From Desulfobacula sp. (lineage in GTDB: Bacteria > Desulfobacterota > Desulfobacteria > Desulfobacterales > Desulfobacteraceae), in the NCBI RefSeq assembly GCF_014237455.1, contig NZ_JABZFL010000093.1:1-46524 (forward strand): DNA of 46,524 bases. The letters are read 5' to 3'. Positions 33,508-42,002 of this stretch are shown one piece after another. The notes beneath the pieces are model-generated. The model saw only the letters and a list, made by a program, of their open reading frames with translations. It was not told where the DNA came from and did no database searches. The translations under genes were made by a program, and so were the position numbers. The first letter of the stretch is position 1; the number at the start of each line of letters is the position of its first letter.

Positions 33508-34368
33508 TTAACCATGGGATGCGGCCCCATGATGATTCTTGATTTTATCCCATTCACCGTCCAGATAGTTATCACCTTGTTTCCTTACCCATTCCCGTTC
33601 GGAAAGATAATAGACTTTCGGATTGGTTCCAAGTCTTTCAAGCAGCCTGAAAACCTTGGGATTTCTTGATTTTCCGACAACATGCTTGTTTCTTGGATCC
33701 GGGTGCGGGTCAGGTTTAACAATCTGGTGTACCTTATGGGCGGGATTATTAAGATCTCCGAATACAATGGCACCTGCAGGACAAGCTGTAGTGCAGGCGG
33801 TCTGATATTCATGTTCTTCGATATCATCTCGCCCTTCATAGTATGCTGTATCTCTTGCAGCCTGGTATCTGTGATAACAGAAACTGCATTTTTCAACTAC
33901 CCCTCTCATTCTCGGAGATACATTAGGGCTCAGGTAATTTTCCATACCTTCAGGCCATTTGGGATCCCACCAGTTAAAATACCTTGCATGATAAGGACAT
34001 GCCCCCATGCAATATCTGCATCCAAAACAGCGTGTATAAATCTGGCTGACAATTCCTGTATCATAGCCATAATCAGTCGCAACCGCAGGACAAACGGAAA
34101 CACATGGTGAATGACCATGATCCCCTTTTCCACCACAATGCTGACAAGGTCTTGGCATATATACGATCTCAGTATCAGGAAAGGATTTACCATTGGTTAA
34201 TTTATAAACACGCATCCAGGTGATGCTATCCTTTTTATTGGATTCATCCTCCTTAAACGGAACATTATTCTCAGACATGCACGAAACCATGCAGGAACCG
34301 CATCCGGTGCATTTGTCCAGATCAATAACCATCCCGAATTTATGTGCTTTATTATTATTTTGTTTCAT
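33508..34368 (-). CDS. qrcC: QrcC: iron-sulfur subunit of Qrc
   Basis: The 286-residue protein has the four cysteine groups of a ferredoxin-type subunit with several 4Fe-4S clusters: CTGCGSCMVSC, CQHCGGKGD...CVSVCP, CFGCRYCMGACP and CSFCYHR...CTTACP. This matches the PsrB/HmcB-like subunit that relays electrons between the periplasmic subunits and the membrane subunit. It has no signal peptide and is probably exported with the Tat-carrying QrcB. I start it at the ATG at 34368, which follows GAGG; a TTG at 34386 would add six residues. It lies 32 bp after qrcB. Confidence 0.95.
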   Translation of the reverse strand: MKQNNNKAHKFGMVIDLDKCTGCGSCMVSCMSENNVPFKEDESNKKDSITWMRVYKLTNGKSFPDTEIVYMPRPCQHCGGKGDHGHSPCVSVCPAVATDYGYDTGIVSQIYTRCFGCRYCMGACPYHARYFNWWDPKWPEGMENYLSPNVSPRMRGVVEKCSFCYHRYQAARDTAYYEGRDDIEEHEYQTACTTACPAGAIVFGDLNNPAHKVHQIVKPDPHPDPRNKHVVGKSRNPKVFRLLERLGTNPKVYYLSEREWVRKQGDNYLDGEWDKIKNHHGAASHG

Positions 34369-34400
34369 TAAGAACCTCTTTAGCAATTTATCCTTGAATT

Positions 34401-36530
34401 TTAGGCCTTGGAAATTTTTACTTTAATTCCAAAGGCAGCATCCAGTCCTGAACCGGATTCAATTACCGGGCCTATTAAGTCATTTACATTTATACCCTTG
34501 TTTGACACATACTTATTATCAAATGTATGACCCAGACCTTCAACCATTCCAATTACGCCTGGCATCATACCTTCATTCAGGTTTATCATAACCCTGGCTG
34601 TGTCCGTTGGGGTAGTCAAAGTTGCATATCCACGATCTTTTAGGCCCTTGGCTGTTAAAGGATTAATCTCTACAACAATATCACTGCCCTTTAAGACTTT
34701 ATCGGAAACAGTCTTAATTGCAAAAGGAGATGCGGCAATTCCTGCGTTGATCAATCTCATGTTGTCAATTGGGATCAGTGTGAGCTCGTAATCACCCCGA
34801 GCCTGAACCGTTGCGGGATTATCAGCAAGAAAAGAGACGTTAACTGCCACAGATCCAAAAGGAACACCTTCGGATATAATCGCATAGCCGTCTTCTGATA
34901 ACGAGTCCCAGATTCCTGCCGCCACACTTTCAAGGCATTCATCATAGGTTTCCCATTCAAAACTTTCGGCGATACTTCCTTCCAATGCTTTTGCAATAAG
35001 AATAACAGCGTCTCCCGCATGCTTCGTGTCAAATACAGGTTCAATGACAGGCTTTGTAAGCCCTACAACACTCTTTGCAAGCCCTGCGCAGGAGGGGACA
35101 TCTTCAAGCCGTTCCAGAAATGTATGGCTTGGCAGAACAATATCCGCTTCTTTAGCTGTTTCATCAAGAAACGATGAAAAGCTTACGACAAAAGGAATTT
35201 TTCCGATTGCCTGTTTAACACTTTTGGAATCATGCAGAGAATAACAAGGATTTGCATTGTAAACAAAAAGGGCTTCAACAACAGGTTTTGAAGATTCGTT
35301 TACCTTTTCAACAAGCTGGTTCACATAACGCCCGGTTTTATTTTTTGCAAACCCTGCATCAGCTATGGTGTCCATTGATTCATCCGGGAACTCAAGATAG
35401 TCGCTTTTTAGTTGAACAAAAGCACCGCCTTTTTTATTAATATTGCCAACCAGGCAGTTCAATGTATGAACCGCCGCAAGCTCTTTTAAACTTTGGGCAC
35501 CGTCGCCTCTGCCTTTACCAAAGACAGCAACCGGCATTTTTGCTTTGGCAAACAGGGTGGCAATCTTTTCAATATCTGATGCTTTCACGCCGGTAATTTC
35601 AGCAGTTTTTGAAGGGGCGTACTCCTTTTGAATCATAATGGCAAGTTTATTGAACCCGCCTATGAAATTAGCTGTAGCCCCGCCGTCAAACAGATTATTT
35701 TTCAAGATAACCGCGCACATACCCAAAGCCAGGTCCGCTTCGGTACCCGGTTTTACTGGAATCCATTTATCTGCATTGGCAGCGGTATTAGACAAGCGCG
35801 ATTCAATTTGATAAAGCTTTGCGTGTCTGGCTTTTCTTGATGCATTTGCTTTAAAACAGTTTACAGGTGATCCCCACCCTTCGATGATCCCTGAACCAAA
35901 GCTTAAAACAAAATCTGAATTCTCAAGATCAAAGCCAATGGTCATTCCCTCACCATGCAGTGCTGTCGCTGTCACTTCAAGATAAGATTCAAGACTTGGC
36001 ATGGTATAAAAATTGGGTGATCCAAATGTTTTTAACAGTCGTTGAAACAATCCTGAAACCGATCCTTGTTCCTTATCTGCTATACAGGCCAGTTTTTCAG
36101 GAGATCCTTTTTTACGGAGATCAGCCAGTTTCCCGGCAACAAGCGCAATGGCGTCATCCCAGGATATTTCTTCAAATTTATCACCATTTTTTTTCAATGG
36201 TGTTTTTACCCTTGCGGGGTCATATAAATACTGGAGACCAGCAATTCCGTGGAGACAGGCGCCTCCATCATTTACAGGGTGCTCGGCCAGCCCTTCAATT
36301 TTAACCGGTCTGTCATCTATCTTCCTGACACTTAACCCACAGCTTCCAGGACAAAGGCTGCAGACCGAATTTTCATAGGTTACTTCTCCGTCAACGGGGA
36401 CAGGAGTCCATGGCCAGTTCTGGGTCCAGATGGAAGAATCATCTGTCAGTTTCATCCCGATAGGGGAAACTGCAACACCAGCAACTGCGCCAAGTCCCAA
36501 TCCCAAGAAGCTTCTTCTGTCAACTTTCAT
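34401..36530 (-). CDS. qrcB: QrcB: molybdopterin-oxidoreductase-family subunit of Qrc
   Basis: The 709-residue protein starts with a twin-arginine signal (DRRSFLGLGLGAVAG). An N-terminal 4Fe-4S site follows, CSLCPGSCGLSV and a further Cys in GGACLHG, then a molybdopterin-oxidoreductase fold (SLESYLEVTATALHGEGMT; SFGSGIIEGWGSP; VFGKGRGDGAQSL). No obvious Cys, Sec or Ser molybdenum ligand is visible to me. This agrees with the report that D. vulgaris QrcB contains no molybdenum. The ATG at 36530, after GAGGAATT, is the start. The longer frame to 36644 overlaps qrcA and would bury the Tat signal. Confidence 0.95.
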   Translation of the reverse strand: MKVDRRSFLGLGLGAVAGVAVSPIGMKLTDDSSIWTQNWPWTPVPVDGEVTYENSVCSLCPGSCGLSVRKIDDRPVKIEGLAEHPVNDGGACLHGIAGLQYLYDPARVKTPLKKNGDKFEEISWDDAIALVAGKLADLRKKGSPEKLACIADKEQGSVSGLFQRLLKTFGSPNFYTMPSLESYLEVTATALHGEGMTIGFDLENSDFVLSFGSGIIEGWGSPVNCFKANASRKARHAKLYQIESRLSNTAANADKWIPVKPGTEADLALGMCAVILKNNLFDGGATANFIGGFNKLAIMIQKEYAPSKTAEITGVKASDIEKIATLFAKAKMPVAVFGKGRGDGAQSLKELAAVHTLNCLVGNINKKGGAFVQLKSDYLEFPDESMDTIADAGFAKNKTGRYVNQLVEKVNESSKPVVEALFVYNANPCYSLHDSKSVKQAIGKIPFVVSFSSFLDETAKEADIVLPSHTFLERLEDVPSCAGLAKSVVGLTKPVIEPVFDTKHAGDAVILIAKALEGSIAESFEWETYDECLESVAAGIWDSLSEDGYAIISEGVPFGSVAVNVSFLADNPATVQARGDYELTLIPIDNMRLINAGIAASPFAIKTVSDKVLKGSDIVVEINPLTAKGLKDRGYATLTTPTDTARVMINLNEGMMPGVIGMVEGLGHTFDNKYVSNKGINVNDLIGPVIESGSGLDAAFGIKVKISKA

Positions 36531-36576
36531 AAATAATTCCTCTATAAAGTTTTTGAATTCTTGTGTTTTAGGTTTC

Positions 36577-37248
36577 TTATTTGTGACACTGGAAACAATA
36601 CCCCTTGTGGCCTGTTTCTTTTTTGTGACACTCTGCGCAGTCATCCATCTTCATACGATCCCAGGAATGTTTCTTAATCCCAAAGATGTTTTTACCCCAG
36701 ATATCACGGCTGTAACCTGTAATCCTGTTCTCTTCATAGGGTTTTAAAGAAGTGGATTCTCCGATATGACCATGACATGTTACACAATCCATACCAGCAG
36801 TCTGGGTGTGTGCAGCATGGGAGAAAAAGACACAATCCGGTTGTCTTGAATAGACATACCAGGGGACTTCTTTTTCTTCTAATACATACTCTTCTACAAA
36901 TACGGCTTCATCATCTGTCTCACCCAAAGCTTCTTCAGAATGACAGTCCAGACATGTATCAAGCTTGGGTATTCCGGTAAAACTACCGTCCTCCCGGAAA
37001 GAATGACAGGATTCACAATCACCTGCTTCTCCAACATGAAGCGCGTGATCAAAGTTAAAAGGCTGCTCTTTTTTTGAATAGAGCAATTTGGGAAACAGCA
37101 ACGTACCGGACAGGAAACAACCAACAAATGCCACAATAAAAAAGATGACACCGAGTCCTAAACCCTTGTCATCTTTTGTGTCTCCGGTTGTGCATTCCCC
37201 TGCACTCTCCGTGGAACCATTTTCAGTTTTGTTTTCTATTTCGCTCAT
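36577..37248 (-). CDS. qrcA: QrcA: membrane-anchored multiheme cytochrome c of Qrc
   Basis: The 223-residue protein has an uncleaved-looking N-terminal membrane anchor at about residues 30-53 (GLGVIFFIVAFVGCFLSGTL). A periplasmic part follows with five CxxCH heme sites: CESCH, CLDCH, CVTCH, CAECH and CFQCH. It takes electrons from type I cytochrome c3 and passes them into the Qrc complex. The Desulfovibrio protein is described as binding six hemes; only five canonical sites are seen here. GGAG lies before the ATG. It is the first gene of the operon, about 135 bases after a strong promoter. Confidence 0.93.
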   Translation of the reverse strand: MSEIENKTENGSTESAGECTTGDTKDDKGLGLGVIFFIVAFVGCFLSGTLLFPKLLYSKKEQPFNFDHALHVGEAGDCESCHSFREDGSFTGIPKLDTCLDCHSEEALGETDDEAVFVEEYVLEEKEVPWYVYSRQPDCVFFSHAAHTQTAGMDCVTCHGHIGESTSLKPYEENRITGYSRDIWGKNIFGIKKHSWDRMKMDDCAECHKKETGHKGYCFQCHK

Positions 37249-37390
37249 GAAAACTCCATCAATTTAAAATGTTGATGATACTTTAACCATTTTGTCCAGG
37301 CAGAAACCTATCTAAGTTATAACCTGAACTATTTCCTTTGCAGACAGTAATCTTAAACCGTCTTGCAATAACGTCCAAAATTTGCGTTAA

Positions 37391-37419
37391 TCTATATTAA
37401 TATCTTGTTTTCTTGTCAA
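37391..37419 (-). promoter_or_regulatory. Sigma-70 promoter of the qrc operon
   Basis: On the minus strand TTGACA (37414-37419) is followed after exactly 17 bases by TATAGA (37391-37396). A direct repeat TTGTCTT lies in and just upstream of the -35 box and could bind a regulator. The leader to qrcA is about 135 bases. Confidence 0.8.
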
Positions 37420-37456
37420 GACAAATTAAGACAATACAAATGATGGCCGATTATGG

Positions 37457-38290
37457 TTAAGCGTAACTGTGAAGTCCGCTGAGCACATAATTTACTCCAA
37501 AATAAGTAAACATGACAGCAATAAAACCGATAATGGATACCCAGGCAAGGTTCTTTCCATGCCAGCCCTTCATCATTCTTAAATGCATGAAAATAGCATA
37601 AACAAACCATGTAATAAGAGACCAGGTTTCTTTAGGGTCCCAGCTCCAGTACTTGCCCCAGGCCGAATTAGCCCAGACCGCGCCGGTAATAATGCCGATG
37701 GTGAGAAAAAGAAATCCGAAAACCACCATCTGATAAGTCAACTCATCAATGAGTTCCACTGAAGGCAGTTTTGCAAATATAGATGTGGCATCAGGATCTT
37801 TTGGCTTTACAAAATATATGATACTGAACCCGAATGCCAGGGCAAAGCCGGAATATCCTAAAAAACAGGTGATGACATGGGCAATGAGCCAATTGCTTTT
37901 AAGTGCAGGGATTAAAGGACTTATTTTACTGCTGATGTCAGGAGAAAGTGAAGCATATGCAATGGCAAGAAATATCAAAGGCGATGCAAACACGCCGATA
38001 ATGCTTTCTTTGTATTTGAGTTCAACAAAAATATAAAGGATGGCAACCGTCCAGGAAAAAAAGACCAGAGACTCATACATATTGGCAAAGGGTGCGTGCC
38101 CATACCCCATCTGGTAGGATTCAATCCATCTTAAAATGATGCCAAGGGTATTATCTAAAAATCCTATAACAAGAACGATAAACCCTGCTTTTGCAAGGAC
38201 CTGCTTTTTAAAGGCAAACGATCCGATATAAAAAACTGAAGCCAGTGCATAAATAAACGTTGCCGAAGATAACGCTAAAGAACTGTTCAT
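37457..38290 (-). CDS. ccsA: Cytochrome c assembly protein CcsA (CcsB/ResC type)
   Basis: This polytopic membrane protein of 277 residues is of the system II cytochrome c synthetase type. The heme-binding tryptophan-rich motif reads WGKYWSWDPKETWSLITW near residues 212-229, and conserved His residues lie in the outer loops. With ResB it delivers heme to the CxxCH sites of periplasmic cytochromes. It follows resB by 5 bp and lies directly upstream of the qrc operon, whose multiheme QrcA needs it. Confidence 0.95.
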   Translation of the reverse strand: MNSSLALSSATFIYALASVFYIGSFAFKKQVLAKAGFIVLVIGFLDNTLGIILRWIESYQMGYGHAPFANMYESLVFFSWTVAILYIFVELKYKESIIGVFASPLIFLAIAYASLSPDISSKISPLIPALKSNWLIAHVITCFLGYSGFALAFGFSIIYFVKPKDPDATSIFAKLPSVELIDELTYQMVVFGFLFLTIGIITGAVWANSAWGKYWSWDPKETWSLITWFVYAIFMHLRMMKGWHGKNLAWVSIIGFIAVMFTYFGVNYVLSGLHSYA

Positions 38291-38295
38291 AAAAA

Positions 38296-39690
38296 TTATT
38301 TATCCTTTAATTTTGTTACAATTTTTTGAATCTCAAGTTTCATTCCCTGGCTGTTTCGGTTAGTTGTCCCTGAAATACTGATTTCTGAATTATTGGTTTT
38401 ATTTTTTTTAATTTCAACAAAATAGGACCGGTGAGACATAAAAAAGGTGATCCAGCATCCGATGATCATTAAGATAAATCCTGAATAGACATACCATACC
38501 CCGGGGTCTTTGGTGACCTGAAGACCGGTATAATATTTTTGTTCAAATTCTTTAACCACAAAGGCGAATATTCCCTTCCTCATTTTATCAAAGGCGGGAA
38601 ATTTTGTTGGGAGAGCAATTTGAAAACTGTTGCCATCCTTTTGGGTAATCCTTCCAACAAACGCCTCCCCAAGGTTATTACCCCTGAAATCAAAATGCGG
38701 CAAAAACCCTTCAAGCTTAAATAAGCCCTGATCTTCCGGTAATTGAATTTCTTGTCCTATTTTAATGGTTTTTGTTGTTACATCCTTATCAGGCAGCATG
38801 ATAATATCAAGGACAACACTGTCCAGCCTGGCCGTACCGTAAGAGGACTGAAAAATATTGATCCCTTTGTATCTGAGCGGATGATTGACACGGATATCCT
38901 TGGTAAAGCTTTCTTTACCATTCTCAATAATTGTAAGATTTGATCTGAATTCTTCAGGTGCGCCCGTATCATAAAATTTCACATCAAACTCATTACATTT
39001 TATTGAAAAACCCATATTTACCGGTGTTCTTTTTTTGAAAAGAAACGCAACATCCGATGTTGCACCCTCATCCAGCTGCAGGCTGGCCTTAAACCCGAAA
39101 ATCCCGCCGATCAATGCGCCGATGATAAGCAAAATAATACTGGAATGGATCACATATACGCCGATTCTTGTCCATCTTCCTTTTTCCGCATACATGACCA
39201 TGCCTGATTCAGTCTGCTTTTTTATTACCTTTCCAACCGTTTTGGATAAAAAGGTTTCATAATCCTTAGATATTGATTCAAAAGTTTTATCAATAGTAAA
39301 CGTTTCAAGGTTTTTTAGTTTTCTGAACCTTTCAGGGTTAAACTTAAGTTGCTTTGGAAAAATAATTTTCCAGGTAATGGAAAGACGCTCAATTGAGCAT
39401 ACAACTATATTAATGCATAGAATGACAATCAATAACAAGAACCACCAGGCATGGTACATATCATCAATATTGAACACCTTGATCAGGTTATAAAAAGCTT
39501 CGCCATAAAGACTTATGTATTGTTGCTGGGTTCCATTCTGGAGAATAATAGTTCCGATAATAGATGTGGCTGCGATAAGCACAAGCGTATAAACAGCCAG
39601 CTTTACAGAACAAAAAAACTGCCAGATTAACTCGGGAATTGTTTTATTTTTTTTCAAAATATTTTCTTTCTCATTAATTTTTCCAGGCAC
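38296..39690 (-). CDS. resB: Cytochrome c biogenesis protein ResB
   Basis: The ResB/Ccs1 protein is the partner of CcsA in system II cytochrome c maturation. Four membrane segments are visible (LAVYTLVLIAATSIIGTII; WWFLLLIVILCINIVV; IGVYVIHSSIILLIIGAL; FILMIIGCWITFFM). A large periplasmic part lies between the third and fourth, as in the family. The start is uncertain. The GTG at 39690 overlaps the end of recD by 37 bp and has no ribosome binding site. A TTG at 39657, after GAGAAAG, would overlap the recD stop as TTGA and gives 453 residues. ccsA follows by 5 bp. Confidence 0.93.
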   Translation of the reverse strand: MPGKINEKENILKKNKTIPELIWQFFCSVKLAVYTLVLIAATSIIGTIILQNGTQQQYISLYGEAFYNLIKVFNIDDMYHAWWFLLLIVILCINIVVCSIERLSITWKIIFPKQLKFNPERFRKLKNLETFTIDKTFESISKDYETFLSKTVGKVIKKQTESGMVMYAEKGRWTRIGVYVIHSSIILLIIGALIGGIFGFKASLQLDEGATSDVAFLFKKRTPVNMGFSIKCNEFDVKFYDTGAPEEFRSNLTIIENGKESFTKDIRVNHPLRYKGINIFQSSYGTARLDSVVLDIIMLPDKDVTTKTIKIGQEIQLPEDQGLFKLEGFLPHFDFRGNNLGEAFVGRITQKDGNSFQIALPTKFPAFDKMRKGIFAFVVKEFEQKYYTGLQVTKDPGVWYVYSGFILMIIGCWITFFMSHRSYFVEIKKNKTNNSEISISGTTNRNSQGMKLEIQKIVTKLKDK

Positions 39691-41360
39691 ATGGGCAAAC
39701 CCGAATTTCTTTTGACAGACAGATTTATGGCCTTTTTAATAATATCTATATTCCCAACAATAATTATTTTTGTTTTTGCCCGTGTCACTCCCGTATACAG
39801 CAACTGACGGGTAATGACAGGAGAAAGTTTATCAGGAATTATAATTAAAACCGTTTCAAACTCAGATCCCTGGCTTTTGTGGATCGTTATTGCAAACGCA
39901 GCATCGTGCCCGGGAAGGTCTGAAGCCCGATATTGTTTTACAGTGTTATCCAGCGTCTTAAAAAAAACGTTAACTTTTCCATTTTCTTCAAAAGCAATGC
40001 CGGTATCTCCATTAAACAACCCTTTTTTATAATCATTGGTATTCACCATGATTATCTTTTTAAAAAGTTTTCCCTGTATATCAAAATTATTGTTTGACCG
40101 CAAAATATTTTCACATACATGATTAACTTGTAATGTTCCGTATTCTCCGGAATTATGCGCACATAATATTTTAAAATCATCCAGTTCATTCAATGCGGCT
40201 TCAACCGTGTCTGAAGTGACAAATGATTTATACCCCTCTAAAATATATTTCTTAACAATGCTGGCAACCGGAACGTTACCCTTAAGACTTTCAAATACGA
40301 CATCCGGATACCGACCAGATGTCAATAAGTCCTCAAGACACTGTGCATCGTTCCCGGTGATTGCTTTTGACAGATTTTCAATTCCGGTTTTTCCTTTTGA
40401 CCTGAAATTATATTCAAGAAGAAACAGGTTAAAGGATACTCCTTTCACGCTGCAGATATCACTGAATACAGACCCTGCCTGTATGGATGATAATTGTTGC
40501 TTATCCCCTAAAATAATCACTTTTGCTTCCATTGGAACAGCTTCCAAAAGCCGGGTAAATAATAAAATATCAATCATCGAAGCTTCATCAATAATGATCA
40601 CATCAGTTTGTAATGGGTTGTTTTTATTATAATAAAATCCAAGGCTATTTTTTAACGGCTTTAAAATGGAATGGATAGTACTCCCCTGCTCCATTTTAGA
40701 TGCAGCCTTTCCTGTCGGTGCCACACAAATGATTTTCGGTTCGGGCAGTCTGCGTTTTTCTGCATATGAAAGAAACATTTTTTTTATCACGGTCGTGATA
40801 TATGTTTTCCCGGTCCCGGGCCCGCCTGAAATAATCGTAAGATGACTGCATAATGCATTTCTCACTGCGTTTTTTTGAGGCATGACATGGTTGTCAGTCC
40901 TGGTGAAATATGCTTCAAGCATCTCATCAATTGCTGCTTTATCCATCTTTAAAGATTTTAACGAAACCCGTTGAGCGATATTTTCACTCAGTCGGTTTTG
41001 AAAATCATATTGTTTTGAAAAATAAAGCTTGTAATCGGAATCCAAAACCAGAGGGGTTTGAATAGTGTCTGAAATCATTAAAGAATTTTGTAATGCCTTT
41101 ATCCAGGTATCTAAATCAGGGAATTTAACCCGATCATTACGGGTTTGGGATACAGGCCTGACGATTCCAGACATTCCTTTGATATCAAGGCAGATATGTC
41201 CTTCAAACAGTGATTTCGAAACAAGTGCGCAGGACACCAAAACAATGGGGTCTTTTTCATCAAAGGCTTGGGACATTGATCTGGCAAAAAAATAATCCAG
41301 ATTTGAAAAAAAATGTTGGTCAAATAAGGTATCGAGACTAAAGGCGGTATATTGACTCAT
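39654..41360 (-). CDS. recD: RecD-like helicase (exodeoxyribonuclease V alpha subunit type)
   Basis: This 568-residue protein has the RecD architecture. An N-terminal RecB-contact-like domain is followed by Walker A GGPGTGKT near residue 180, CVAPTGKAASKM, IIDEASMID near 265, LGDKQQLSSI, and near the end ITIHKSQGSEFETV and LLYTGVTRAKTKI. In RecBCD it is the 5' to 3' helicase. No recB or recC lies nearby: upstream is the hemerythrin gene and downstream resB. The gene overlaps resB and starts 16 bp after the hemerythrin gene. It may act with RecBC encoded elsewhere, or alone. Confidence 0.9.
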   Translation of the reverse strand: MSQYTAFSLDTLFDQHFFSNLDYFFARSMSQAFDEKDPIVLVSCALVSKSLFEGHICLDIKGMSGIVRPVSQTRNDRVKFPDLDTWIKALQNSLMISDTIQTPLVLDSDYKLYFSKQYDFQNRLSENIAQRVSLKSLKMDKAAIDEMLEAYFTRTDNHVMPQKNAVRNALCSHLTIISGGPGTGKTYITTVIKKMFLSYAEKRRLPEPKIICVAPTGKAASKMEQGSTIHSILKPLKNSLGFYYNKNNPLQTDVIIIDEASMIDILLFTRLLEAVPMEAKVIILGDKQQLSSIQAGSVFSDICSVKGVSFNLFLLEYNFRSKGKTGIENLSKAITGNDAQCLEDLLTSGRYPDVVFESLKGNVPVASIVKKYILEGYKSFVTSDTVEAALNELDDFKILCAHNSGEYGTLQVNHVCENILRSNNNFDIQGKLFKKIIMVNTNDYKKGLFNGDTGIAFEENGKVNVFFKTLDNTVKQYRASDLPGHDAAFAITIHKSQGSEFETVLIIIPDKLSPVITRQLLYTGVTRAKTKIIIVGNIDIIKKAINLSVKRNSGLPMCLEKLMRKKIF

Positions 41361-41376
41361 GCTCTATTTAATTTTT

Positions 41377-41805
41377 CTATTTTGATTCTTCTAAATATTT
41401 ATGGATTCTTAAAAACGGAACATAGAAAGCATCTAAGGTAAGTATGTGATTTATCATCCAGCCTCTTAATTCCATTATCACACCTTCTGTTAAATTTTCT
41501 ATATCTTCCGAGATCTCCCGTCTTAAGCCAATAAAACTTTTAACAAATTGGCGGTGGGTCTTTGAATGGGTTTCAAAATCAGGATATCCGGTTTTTTTCA
41601 AGTAGTTTTCTTCTGTTCTGAAATACAATTTACTGTGTTCGCTTATCTCGGCAATCTTATTCATATATATTTTGGTATCTATTTCCGATCTCTTAATGTC
41701 AATCAACTGGTTGAACAACTCAAACATTTTTTTCTGGTGGGTGTCTATTTCTTCAATATCGACACTATATTTGGGATCCCATTCCATTTTCTCAATAGTA
41801 TTCAT
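41377..41805 (-). CDS. Bacteriohemerythrin-like protein with altered iron ligands
   Basis: The 142-residue protein is a single hemerythrin domain by overall pattern (WDPKYSVDIEEID; TEENYLKKTGYPDFETHSKTH; WMINHILTLD). Four-helix hemerythrins bind two irons with five His, one Glu and one Asp. Here His80, His84, His120, Asp125 and the Glu65/66 pair are in place. The first ligand box reads DTHQKK instead of DxQHKK, putting Gln24 at the ligand place and His23 next to it. The second reads LYFRTEE instead of xHFxxEE, putting Tyr61 at the His place. O2 binding is therefore doubtful. AAAGGAG precedes the ATG. It lies 2 bp after a small membrane protein gene. Confidence 0.88.
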   Translation of the reverse strand: MNTIEKMEWDPKYSVDIEEIDTHQKKMFELFNQLIDIKRSEIDTKIYMNKIAEISEHSKLYFRTEENYLKKTGYPDFETHSKTHRQFVKSFIGLRREISEDIENLTEGVIMELRGWMINHILTLDAFYVPFLRIHKYLEESK

Positions 41806-41807
41806 TT

Positions 41808-42002
41808 TTATCTCCTTTTATTTTTTCTTTCAAAAAATATTGTTCCCAAAACAGCTATGGAAATAATAACGGCGACAGCAATAGTAAATTCAAATCCATT
41901 CTTACCAAACTTTGGATAAATCACAAAGGGAACAATATATAAATACAAAACCATATGGAAAATACCTATTCCAATAATCCGAAGAATTATTTTTTTCTTC
42001 AT
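41808..42002 (-). CDS. Small two-helix membrane protein
   Basis: I do not recognise this 64-residue protein. It has a basic start (MKKKI), two membrane segments at about residues 7-29 and 38-57, and a basic end (ERKNKRR), so both ends probably face the cytoplasm. Its ATG overlaps the mpl stop codon as ATGA, and its stop lies 2 bp before the hemerythrin start. It is thus translated with both neighbours and is a genuine gene. A link to the hemerythrin protein at the membrane is an inference from this coupling. Confidence 0.75.
   Translation of the reverse strand: MKKKIILRIIGIGIFHMVLYLYIVPFVIYPKFGKNGFEFTIAVAVIISIAVLGTIFFERKNKRR

Noticed and set aside
34369-34386. TTG start for qrcC giving six more residues, and the longer qrcB frame up to 36644
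   Set aside because: The ATGs at 34368 and 36530 each follow a GAGG-type ribosome binding site. The longer qrcB start would hide the Tat signal and overlap qrcA.
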